9,371 bases of DNA from JAAZMA01 sp964564325. GTDB taxonomy: Bacteria; Bacillota; Clostridia; Tissierellales; Tepidimicrobiaceae. The translations under genes and the position numbers were made by a program. Below, in pieces: positions 1 to 7,700 of the stretch (the stretch's first letter is position 1; the number at the start of each line of letters is the position of its first letter). The notes below the pieces were generated by a model. That model worked only from the letters and a program-made list of their open reading frames with translations, did no database searches and was not told the origin of the DNA. The stretch is taken from NCBI GenBank assembly GCA_964564325.1, contig CAZMBD010000084.1, forward strand, positions 1-9,371. The letters are read 5' to 3'.

Positions 1-92
1 AGCATAGTTATTACTTCTGATTCAGAATCTGCCTCGAAAGTTCCTTCTATTACTTGACCGTCTTGAGATACAGCTCTATAATTATATATCAT
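1..92 (-). CDS. pilC: Type IV pilus platform protein PilC (GspF family), N-terminal fragment
   Basis: The first 30 codons of a gene that leaves the window at base 1. The peptide begins MIYNYRAVSQDGQVIEGTFE and continues with an ADSESE segment. This is the usual opening of PilC/GspF inner-membrane platform proteins (a Y-x-Y-R-A-x-x-x-D-G-x-x-x-x-G pattern followed by an A/D/E-rich stretch). In the family this protein anchors the PilB and PilT motors to the growing pilus in the membrane. The ATG at 92-90 follows a strong AAGGAGGT at 106-99, with 6 bases between. That ribosome site overlaps the pilT stop codon at 107-105, so the genes are only 12 bases apart and are probably translationally linked. 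No transmembrane part lies in the window. The assignment rests on this short N-terminus plus the pilB-pilT-pilC gene order. Confidence 0.85.
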   Translation of the reverse strand, partial: MIYNYRAVSQDGQVIEGTFEADSESEVITM

Positions 93-104
93 TCGCAGAC
101 CTCC

Positions 105-1157
105 TTAATATAGATTTCTCTTCATTTCCTCGTGATTAACTGCCTGTGATAAAGCTGTGTCACTGGATATATAACCCTTTCTATATAATTCAAGCAAACT
201 GGAATCCATAGTTTGCATTTGATATTTTGCTCCTGTTTGAATTGCAGTTTGTATCTGATGGACCTTATCTTCTCTTATTAGATTCCTTATGGCAGGTGTG
301 GCTACCATAACTTCAAAAGCTGCACATCTACCACTACCATCTACTTTAGGTAAAAGTTGTTGTGAAATTACCGCTTGAATAACAGAAGCTAGCTGTACTC
401 TTACCTGTTGTTGTTGATGTGGTGGAAATACGTCTATAATCCTATCTATGGTCTTTGCAGAGCCTATAGTATGCAATGTAGATAATACCAAGTGACCTGT
501 CTCTGCTGCAGTAAGGGCCGTAGAGATTGTCTCCAAATCCCTCATTTCTCCTACTAGAATTACATCTGGATCCTGTCTAAGTGCAGCTCTAAGGCTATTT
601 GCAAAATTTTTTGAATCTAGGCCCATTTCTCTTTGATTAACCAATGCTTTTTTATGTCTATGTAAGTACTCAATAGGATCTTCTAATGTTATTATATGGC
701 AACTTTTCTCTTCATTTATCAAATCTATCATGGATGCTAAAGTAGTTGACTTTCCACTTCCAGTTGGGCCTGTTACAAGTATCAAGCCTCTAGGCAACAT
801 TGCTAAATCTCTAGTTATATACGGTAATCCAAGTTCACTCATTTTAGGTATTTCCATTGGAATAATCCTCATGGCCATACCATAGCTACCTCTTTGTCTA
901 TATGCATTGACACGAAATCTACCTAAACCTGGACTAGAATAGGATGTATCTACTTCTCCATATTCTTTTAATACTGGAATAAGCGATTCTTCTACAGTTT
1001 GACATACCAAGTTTTCAGTATCCTCGCTTGTAAACCTTGAATCATCTGTTGATATTAATTTGCCATGAATACGAAAAGTTGGTGGTGCACCTACAGTAAT
1101 ATGAATATCTGATGCATTATTTTCAAAGCCAAATCTAGCTAAATCATTTATGTTCAT
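105..1157 (-). CDS. pilT: Type IV pilus retraction ATPase PilT
   Basis: A 350-residue hexameric cytoplasmic ATPase that depolymerises type IV pili and so powers twitching motility. The length is normal for PilT. The N-terminal PAS-like domain has SDIHITVG near residues 16-23. The core has Walker A GPTGSGKS (130-137), the Asp box ITLEDPIEY (156-164), Walker B DVILVGEMRD (198-207) and the His box GHLVLSTLHT (221-230). The PilT-specific AIRNLIRE motif is intact at 289-296; in studied PilT proteins it is needed for retraction and it separates PilT from PilB. The ATG start at 1157-1155 follows a GGGGGAG ribosome site that overlaps the pilB stop at 1170-1168, leaving a 10-base gap. It is therefore the second gene of a pilB-pilT-pilC operon. 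A dedicated PilT implies dynamic, retractable pili rather than a simple type II pseudopilus. Confidence 0.97.
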   Translation of the reverse strand: MNINDLARFGFENNASDIHITVGAPPTFRIHGKLISTDDSRFTSEDTENLVCQTVEESLIPVLKEYGEVDTSYSSPGLGRFRVNAYRQRGSYGMAMRIIPMEIPKMSELGLPYITRDLAMLPRGLILVTGPTGSGKSTTLASMIDLINEEKSCHIITLEDPIEYLHRHKKALVNQREMGLDSKNFANSLRAALRQDPDVILVGEMRDLETISTALTAAETGHLVLSTLHTIGSAKTIDRIIDVFPPHQQQQVRVQLASVIQAVISQQLLPKVDGSGRCAAFEVMVATPAIRNLIREDKVHQIQTAIQTGAKYQMQTMDSSLLELYRKGYISSDTALSQAVNHEEMKRNLY

Positions 1158-1167
1158 TAAACTCCCC

Positions 1168-2859
1168 CTATTCTAATGTAAATCCTACCCTAAGAACTTC
1201 TTCAAAAGAAGTAGTACCATTTAATGCCAACCTTGATGCAGAACCAAGTAATGTTGTCATTCCATTTTCTATAGCCTTTTTCCTTATTTCATCAGTTGTT
1301 GCCCCTAAATCAATTAATTGTCTAATATCTTCGTCCATTGGTAAGACTTCATGTATTGCTGTTCTCCCTTTATATCCTCCTACACAGTTACTACACCCAA
1401 CTGGTCTACATAAAAATACATCTTCATTTACATCTACTCCCAATAATTTTTTTTCTGATACTGATGCTTCATAAGGATATTTACATTGAGGACATAATTT
1501 TTTAACAAGCCTTTGAGATATTATCCCTATGACTGATGATGATACTAGATAGGGTTCTATTCCCATATCTATAAGTCTAGCTATAGTTGAAGGACTGTCA
1601 TTAGTGTGCAGTGTAGATAATACTAAGTGACCTGTAATAGATGCTCTAACAGCAATTTCTGCTGTTTCACCATCTCTTATTTCTCCAACCATTACTACAT
1701 CAGGGTCTTGTCTCAGTATAGATCTAAGACCAGCAGCAAAAGTAAGCCCAGCCTTTGTATTTACTTGTACTTGATTTATTCCATGCAATTTATATTCTAC
1801 TGGATCTTCTACTGTTATAATGTTTCGCTCAATGGTATTTAACTCTGTTAAAACAGTGTATAGTGTTGTAGTTTTACCACTTCCTGTAGGACCAGTTACT
1901 AAAATTACACCATAGGGTTGTGACATTATTTTATCAAATACTTGCAAATCTCTTTGACTAAAACCTAATGATTTTTTATTAAAAGCAAAGTTCCCCTTAT
2001 CAAGTAATCTCATTACTGTTTTTTCGCCATATATAGTAGGTAAAGTTGAAATTCTCATATCTATTTCTCTACCATTTATTGTGGTCTCTACTCTTCCATC
2101 TTGTGGAATCCTCTTTTCAGCTATATTCATACCACCCATTATTTTAACCCTAGTGACTATAGCAGATAACATGTTTTTATTTAATTGCATTGTTTCTTTC
2201 AAATCTCCATCTATACGCATACGTACTCTGACTTCCTCAGCATAGGGCTCTATATGAATATCACTAGCTCCCGATTGTGCAGCTTGTTCTATGATTGAAT
2301 TTAGTAGTCTTACTATAGGTGCTGAGGCTATCTCTGCTTGCTCAAGTGCATCAAATTCTTCTGTATCTGTTAAAAAGCTTTCAGAGATTTCATCTAATAC
2401 TTGTTTGGTAACGCCAGCATTGCTATAATATCTATCAATTGTTCTTAATATTTTTTCCCTATTAGCCATAACAGGTTGCAATTCTGATTTTATATGCAGT
2501 TGGACATCATCTAATGCTAAAATGTCTAGGGGATCAACCATAGCAATCATGACTATATCATTTTTTTTATCAATAGCTATTAATTGATATTTTCTAACTA
2601 TATTTTCAGGAATCATCTTAACAACTTCTTGGTTAATTTTATATAAATCTAAATCTACATATGGTATGCCTAATTGAAACGATAATGCCTCCATGACATC
2701 CATTTCAGTTACATAACCCATTGAAATTAAGATTTCACCTAATCTCTTTCCACTTTCTTTTTGATATTCTAATATTTTTTCTAATTCTTCTTCTGTAATT
2801 TTATTTGCTTTTATAAGCAATTCACCTAATTTTGCTGGTTTTCTCATAAAATCTTTCAC
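1168..2859 (-). CDS. pilB: Type IV pilus extension ATPase PilB with an MshEN c-di-GMP-binding type N-terminus
   Basis: This cytoplasmic GspE/PulE-family motor drives pilus assembly. From the GTG at 2859-2857 it has 563 residues. That GTG lies inside the likely Shine-Dalgarno AAAGGTG, so the ATG at 2847-2845, nine bases downstream of it, is the better start (559 residues). Residues 10-62 carry two 24-residue MshEN motifs: K10-L-G to Q33 and R39-L-G to Q62, with a five-residue spacer. This is the arrangement known to bind cyclic di-GMP. The motor has SDIHIEP (199-205), Walker A GPTGSGKT (323-330), the Asp box ITVEDPVEY (348-356), Walker B DVVMVGEIRD (387-396) and the His box GHLVLSTLHT (410-419). 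A zinc-type tetracysteine set, C456-x2-C459 and C489-x2-C492, is typical of PilB/GspE. It is the first pilus gene here and is followed after 10 bases by pilT. Its upstream region is long and may be regulated. Confidence 0.96.
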   Translation of the reverse strand: MKDFMRKPAKLGELLIKANKITEEELEKILEYQKESGKRLGEILISMGYVTEMDVMEALSFQLGIPYVDLDLYKINQEVVKMIPENIVRKYQLIAIDKKNDIVMIAMVDPLDILALDDVQLHIKSELQPVMANREKILRTIDRYYSNAGVTKQVLDEISESFLTDTEEFDALEQAEIASAPIVRLLNSIIEQAAQSGASDIHIEPYAEEVRVRMRIDGDLKETMQLNKNMLSAIVTRVKIMGGMNIAEKRIPQDGRVETTINGREIDMRISTLPTIYGEKTVMRLLDKGNFAFNKKSLGFSQRDLQVFDKIMSQPYGVILVTGPTGSGKTTTLYTVLTELNTIERNIITVEDPVEYKLHGINQVQVNTKAGLTFAAGLRSILRQDPDVVMVGEIRDGETAEIAVRASITGHLVLSTLHTNDSPSTIARLIDMGIEPYLVSSSVIGIISQRLVKKLCPQCKYPYEASVSEKKLLGVDVNEDVFLCRPVGCSNCVGGYKGRTAIHEVLPMDEDIRQLIDLGATTDEIRKKAIENGMTTLLGSASRLALNGTTSFEEVLRVGFTLE

Positions 2860-2908
2860 CTTTATTCTTTGCTATTTAATACATTGTGTCTTCTAAATTA
2901 AATCTATT

Positions 2909-2945
2909 AATAAAAAATAATAGGAATAGCTAAACTACTCTTCCT
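2909..2945 (-). terminator. Candidate intrinsic terminator or leader attenuator upstream of pilB
   Basis: The minus-strand transcript would form AGGAA + TAG paired with CTA + TTCCT: eight base pairs, a 3-base GAG bulge on the 5' side and the loop TTTAG. It is followed directly by ATTATTTTTTATT. The layout fits a rho-independent terminator, but the stem is short and AT-rich. It lies about 60 bases before the pilB start. It could end transcription from the gene upstream, or act as an attenuator in a long pilB leader. I saw no good promoter between it and pilB, which favours the leader reading. Confidence 0.4.
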
Positions 2946-3176
2946 CTAAATCAATTTACAAATACAGTAAAAATCCTAGTGTTTTAAATAAACCTAAATA
3001 AATATTATAATCAGAGAAAGAAATAATTTTCAGCTGTATATAATCAAACATATTAAATAAAAATATATAGCTTGTACTACTTCAAAAGTTAATTATCCTA
3101 TTAGTCTAAATCCAAAAACATTGCTTTTTTTGTTTTTCTCAATCTCATAAATTCTCAATTTTCCCTTCTTCGTTAC

Positions 3177-3209
3177 ATTATACTATTTTATTTAATATTT
3201 GTATGTCGA
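3177..3209 (-). promoter_or_regulatory. Candidate promoter for the pil operon
   Basis: A perfect -10 TATAAT lies at 3182-3177. The best -35-like hexamer, TCGACA (one mismatch to TTGACA), is at 3209-3204, giving a 21-bp spacer, too long for an unaided sigma-A promoter. That hexamer lies within a Spo0A-box-like heptamer. An over-long spacer with an overlapping 0A box is known from Spo0A-activated promoters such as spoIIG. At the normal 17-bp spacing the hexamer would be CATACA, a weak match. Transcription would start near 3170 and give a leader of about 310 bases before pilB. Confidence 0.4.
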
Positions 3210-3220
3210 AGTTCGTCGAA
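3204..3220. promoter_or_regulatory. Pair of Spo0A-box-like sites
   Basis: TGTCGAA at 3204-3210 is an exact match to the 0A-box core. CGTCGAA at 3214-3220 has one mismatch. Both are in the same orientation and start 10 bp apart, about one helical turn, as expected for side-by-side binding of a response-regulator dimer. The sites are on the plus strand as written and read TTCGACA/TTCGACG towards pilB. The exact heptamer overlaps the -35-like element of the candidate pil promoter. This is a sequence match only. Confidence 0.45.
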
Positions 3221-3265
3221 AGGCATAAATAAACTTGATATAAGATTGAAATAGAATTACAAAAA

Positions 3266-4097
3266 TTAATTTTTATTTACTTCTATTATTTTAAATAATT
3301 CTACTGGAATTTTGTCTATCTCATAATCTNNNNNNNNNNNNNNNNNNNNNNNNNNNNNNNNNNNNNNNNNNNNNNNNNNNNNNNNNNNNNNNNNNNNNNN
3401 NNNNNNNNNNNNNNNNNNNNNNNNNNNNNGCCTCTGCTTTTCTAGTATCTGCATCATTTAATATGTTTTCTAATTCTAATTGAATTTTTTGATTGTATTT
3501 TTCAATAACATCTATAACTTTTTCATAAGTCAATTCGCTCTCCACCTTTAGTGTTGTCTTTTTATTAGAAAAATCACTTAATTGTACAACACGAGAATTT
3601 GAAATGTTTTTGTTTGTAGCCACTTTTGATGTAGCTACATTTCTTGGTGTCTCATTTTGAGGTGTTGTCACTATCTCATATGAATCTGTATTATATGCTT
3701 CTCCAGTTGCAGTTATATTGTAAATCTCTGCAACTTGATCTTCTTTATCTATTTCCTTTAAAACTGTATCTTCTGCAACCACTTCTTCAACTACTTCTTC
3801 TTCAATTGTTTCCTCCATATTTGGTTCTTCTGTAATCACTTCTTTTTTATTTGTTTCTTCTGGTATTACACTTTTAGGTATACTATCTTCTTTTTTTGGA
3901 TTCTCCGGAGCATCTTCTTTAACTTTAACAAAAGAACCCACAATCTCAAGATTGTCACTTTCTTCAATGATTTTTTTTACTGATTCAATAGTCTCACCTG
4001 GAAACCTTTCGCTAAGAGATAATAAGTCCATTCGGCCTACAATTTTAATCATTTTGTAAAGTTTGTCAGGATTTATCATATTAGTCAATTTACTCAC
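3266..4097 (-). CDS. Unrecognised protein downstream of the BrxC-like ATPase (interrupted by an assembly gap)
   Basis: I do not recognise this family. About the first 58 residues form a compact helical domain with a hydrophobic pattern (DKLYKMIKIVGRMDLLSLSE, then SVKKIIEESDNLEIVGSFVK) that could be a small winged-helix-like fold. Residues about 60-135 are low-complexity and acidic, with EEVVEEVVAED. An S/T/N-rich linker and a helical segment (YEKVIDVIEKYNQKIQLELE) follow, before 100 N. After the gap only one frame stays open, ending DYEIDKIPVELFKIIEVNKN and a TAA at 3268-3266. That frame does not match the upstream frame across 100 bases, so the real gap length differs or the two flanks belong to different genes. 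The GTG at 4097-4095 overlaps the AAGGGAGTG ribosome site, so the TTG at 4088-4086 may be the true start. It lies downstream of the BrxC-like gene on the same strand. Residues 1-89 are duplicated upstream. Confidence 0.6.
3330..3429. other. Assembly gap (100 N)
   Basis: A run of exactly 100 N. This is the conventional placeholder for a scaffold gap of unknown length, so distances across it should not be trusted. It falls inside the C-terminal half of the unrecognised gene. Confidence 0.98.
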
Positions 4098-4703
4098 TCC
4101 CTTCCATAACTAATAATATCTCCCTTAAAGCTTTTGAAACTTATATTGACTAATTTGCGTTCTAATTTATTGCTTTATAACTTTGTCACTGTGGTGTATT
4201 TATTGATAATATATACCCACTTAATTAATCTTAAAACCAAAATAAGATTTTTTTAAACTTGTTTATCTGTAATCACTTCTTTTTTATTTGTTTCTTCTGG
4301 TATTACACTTTTAGGTATACTATCTTCTTTTTTTGGATTCTCCGGAGCATCTTCTTTAACTTTAACAAAAGAACCCACAATCTCAAGATTGTCACTTTCT
4401 TCAATGATTTTTTTTACTGATTCAATAGTCTCACCTGGAAACCTTTCGCTAAGAGATAATAAGTCCATTCGGCCTACAATTTTAATCATTTTGTAAAGTT
4501 TGTCAGGATTTATCATATTAGTCAATTTACTCACTCCCTTCCATAACTAATAATATCTCCCTTAAAGCTTTTGAAACTTATATTGACTAATTTGCGTTCT
4601 AATTTATTGCTTTATAACTTTGTCACTGTGGTGTATTTATTGATAATATATACCCACTTAATTAATCTTAAAACCAAAATAAGATTTTTTTAAACTTGTT
4701 TAT
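3829..4703. repeat. Perfect 437-bp tandem direct duplication
   Basis: Bases 3829-4266 match 4266-4703 at a constant offset of 437. I saw no mismatch when reading both copies side by side, including homopolymer runs of 6, 7 and 8 T. Each unit contains about 169 bp of upstream DNA and the first 89 codons of the unrecognised gene. Only one base (T at 4266) is shared at the junction, so there is no long homology at the ends. Each unit also carries a 7-bp stem (AATCTTA/TAAGATT, at 4227-4249 and 4664-4686) followed by a T run on the plus strand. No plus-strand gene exists for it to terminate. Confidence 0.95.
4253..4534 (-). pseudogene. Truncated duplicate of the unrecognised gene's N-terminus
   Basis: A 93-codon frame from GTG 4534-4532 (or 90 codons from TTG 4525-4523). 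Its first 89 residues are identical to those of the gene at 4097. It then crosses the duplication junction and ends with the foreign tail DKQV and TAA at 4255-4253. It keeps the same ribosome site and the same 169-bp upstream region, so it could still yield a short protein with only the N-terminal domain and part of the acidic region. It lies 199 bp after the BrxC-like stop codon. Loss of the middle and C-terminus makes it a 3'-truncated copy, not a paralogue. A conserved product is unlikely if the duplication is recent or an assembly error. Confidence 0.75.
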
Positions 4704-4733
4704 ATAAATATTATTTATAAGTAAAAATATTCT
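4535..4733. other. Intergenic region after the BrxC-like gene
   Basis: A 199-bp stretch, of which 4535-4703 is the upstream half of the duplicated unit. It holds a 7-bp stem-loop (4664-4686) without a U tract in the minus-strand direction, and one CTAATAAT octamer (4547-4554). That octamer is identical to one arm of the palindrome over the ATPase promoter. I found no confident promoter or terminator, so the downstream gene may be co-transcribed with the ATPase. Confidence 0.5.
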
Positions 4734-7700
4734 CTAGACTAAATAAATTATAGTATTATCATCTTTTTCATCTTTAATTTTTTCTTTTAAACTTGTAATA
4801 AAAATATCAATATCTTTATCTTTTTCTATGACTTTTGTTAACCCTTTTGAAACTTCCCTAATATTTATATGTTTAACATTCATTGATATACCACTTTTAA
4901 ATACTTGTTGCTTATTAATTTCATTTAAACATTTAAATACTAATAAGTCTGATTCAAGCCTTATAAGCTCAATATCAGTAATTATTGATATTTCATCAAT
5001 ATTTTCTAAAAGTATATCAAACATATCTAAATATTTTTTAGCCAAATTATTAGTTAACTTTTTTTGTTCTAGAATTGTTAATACAGTTTGTTTGTCAGTA
5101 TCAATTTCTTTTTTTAGTTTAGCAACCTCTTTTGATATAAACAAATTATATTTAAACTTAAAATTTTCAATTAATAATTCCAATTCATTTATTCTGTCTA
5201 AAGAATCCATGTCATTTATAGTTGATTCTAAATTGTCTATTTCCTTAAGCAAATCTTTGTCTAATATAAAGTTTTTGTAAGTATTCAATTCGTCAATAAT
5301 TTTACATGCTTTAAGAAAAATTTTATTGTCATTTCCTTTGTAAAAATCCATTATTGGTACTAATTTCTGATGTAGATTTATTAATTCATTTTGTTTTGCT
5401 TCCACTTGCCTAAAAAAATCTAATGAATCTGCAGAATTTTGAATAATTTCTAGTAAATCAATCCCTTCTTTTATAGTTTCTTTGCCAGGATATCTTGGTT
5501 CGATTTGATGATATTCTTGTAATATTGAGTATAGTTTATTGATTAATATTATGGAGCCTTCCATATAATCTGACATTATTGTATCAGTTTCATCATTTGA
5601 TGAAACTTTTTCAAATAATATCTCCATTACTTGTTTTGCAGCTTGTTTTTGATTATTATTTACTTCTTGAAATAGTTCAATTTGTATAGTATTTTCATCT
5701 TCTATTGAAAAAATATATCTATGAATTTCCTTTAAATCCGTATTATTTACAGTTAATGGCTTGTTGTCAATTATGAATCTTATTTTCTCGTATTTAAATA
5801 GTATGGCTATTAACCACTGTATATCTTCATCAACAAATCCATAAGGTGCTTTCTTAAAATCATCAGTTAAGGATTTTACAGTAGTTTTTACATTGTTTTG
5901 TGAATTAGTTTCTAAATAATTTAATATCTCATCTAATGCATATTGATTAGGTAATAATTCATATTTAATATCTGAATAATCTTCTTCGAGTATACGGTTA
6001 ATGTCTTCTATTGTTGGTTCTGTCTCCATTAAAACCATTTTGTTATATACAGAAGGTACTAATATACTTAATGCTTCATTTATTTTTTCTATGAAAGTAT
6101 TACTTTCCATTGTTTGTTTTTTACCTTCTATATATATATTGGAATTATTTAATAAATTAGTTAGTGTAGAATTTGCCATTAATTTTAAATTAATAAGTTC
6201 TTTTTCTTTACGATATTTTAATTCTGATACAATTTCATCTCTGTTGTTATATTGAGAATTGATGAATTTTTGGATTTTAATAATTTTCTCTATGTTTTTA
6301 ATGTATTCTTCATCTTCTGGAATTTCTACAATTATATTATTTTTTTGTGATAAAAGTTCTTGAAAACCTAATGCATCTGTTTTTATGCTAAATGGAGATA
6401 TAAATTTTAAATTTAAAGAATTATCGTTATCTGTAAAAAATTTATTATCAAAACTTTGATTATATTTATAACTATATCTAGGGCTATATTCATATACTGG
6501 CTCTGGTAAAATATTTGCAAATATATCTTTTGATATGTAATTATTTATATCATCTTCTGTCACTGATATCTCAATTAAATCTTCTTGGATTTCTAATTCT
6601 TCAGTACTTAAATAAATATAAGAACCATCGATCTCTTCTATTAAGTTTTCTTTTAATAGTACCTCAAGAGATTCCTCCACTTGTTTTTTTACCGTGTTAC
6701 GGTCTTGGCTTAAATTGGATATTAGCATACTAACAAGATTTTCTATATTTGTATCTATATTTTCAATTTGCTTAGCCATAAATAATGTTTTTAACACTTC
6801 TAAATCAAACTCATTTAAATTAGAATTGTTGAATGCTTGTACTATTGTGAAACTTTGATCCTCTGCAAAAAATTTATTTAATGATGAGTAAAACATACTT
6901 AATGTTGCTATTGCCATATCATCTTTATCCATTTGATATACTATAACTTCTTGGAAAGCAGTAATAATTGAATACTCAGTACCTAAGAAAAATTTATTTA
7001 GCAAACCTTTTCCTTTCATTGATACCATTACACCTATTATTATATTTAATTGATATGGAAAAAATGGATAATAGGCTATAAAATCATCTTCTTTTATATA
7101 CATATAATTATAGATTTCTTTATCTTCAGTAAATAAAAGCAATTTGTTTATAATCCCCTTATTTTTGCCATAATACCTTTTTAAATATAATTCAGCATCT
7201 GAATTTTTTTTCAATAATCTTTCCTTTATTATTTCTTCAATATTATCACTAGTTAAATATATTTTTGTCTCAAAAGCACTTAACAAATTATAAAATTGAT
7301 TTTCTCGTTCATTTACTATAGTTTCTAAACTATTCTGACCTGTTGCAATAATAAAAAATGAATTACCAGTTATATCACATAATGTTTCTACTATAGATTG
7401 TAATTCAAAGATTGCATTAAAATTATCTTCAACACATTTCCCTAAATCGTCAATTAAAAAAACCACTTTGTGATTTCTGCCTTTTTTGGAAATATATGTA
7501 TCAATATCTCTCGCTAATCTTCCTTCGTCAAATCCATCATTAAATATATATGTATCAATATCTTCATTTGTTTCAAATATAGGCTTATCTTCTAATTGTT
7601 CGGGAGATTCAGAACCTTGTTTTTCTGCAGTGCTAATTTCTGTTTTAGAATTTTTTTGCATCTCAAAAAATTCCTTTGCCAACACTTGGCATATTTTTAT

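Larger units (their letters stand above)
2860..3265. other. 406-bp non-coding region upstream of pilB
   Basis: I see no convincing gene here on either strand. On the minus strand, in order, it holds two Spo0A-box-like heptamers (3220-3204), a candidate promoter (-10 at 3182-3177), a weaker second TATAAT (3009-3004, with TGAAAA 17 bp upstream), and a bulged hairpin with a U-rich tail (2945-2909). The pilB ribosome site is at the end. An AT-only palindrome (3261-3274) spans the preceding stop codon and is too weak to call a terminator. I read the predicted leader for cyclic-di-GMP-I and -II riboswitch core motifs and did not recognise either. Short frames such as ATG at 3147-3145, with 15 codons, lack support. 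Confidence 0.7.

Noticed and set aside
1627..1842. Plus-strand open frame of 71 codons
   Set aside because: It is antisense to the conserved motor domain of pilB, and the composition is that of a shadow frame.
2860..3180. Cyclic-di-GMP-I or -II riboswitch ahead of pilB
   Set aside because: Neither the GEMM GCAAACC-type core nor the conserved class II elements could be found in the leader sequence.
3097..3184. Short minus-strand frame ending KNKKSNVFGFRLIG, and an overlapping 15-codon ATG frame ending FLDLD
   Set aside because: The first has no usable start after its upstream stop. The second resembles a HAD motif only by chance length. Neither has a good ribosome site.
3644..3835. Plus-strand leucine-rich frame of 63 codons that looks like a membrane peptide
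   Set aside because: It is the complement of the acidic E/V-rich repeat of the unrecognised gene, which gives Leu/Gln/Tyr codons on the other strand. No ribosome site was seen.
4227..4254. Stem-loop followed by a T run on the plus strand, repeated at 4664-4691
   Set aside because: It would terminate plus-strand transcription, but no plus-strand gene exists, and in the minus direction it lacks a U tract. The stem is only 7 bp with one G-C pair.
3829..4703. Mobile element or CRISPR-like array as the cause of the repeat
   Set aside because: There are only two copies of a long unit, with no transposase, inverted ends or spacer structure. It is a simple tandem duplication.
4828..5280. Open frame of 150 codons on the plus strand, and similar ones at 7486-7833, 6001-6255 and 7896-8160
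   Set aside because: They lie antisense to the BrxC-like gene, are rich in I/L/S/F as expected from reading A/T-rich codons backwards, and show no recognisable domain.
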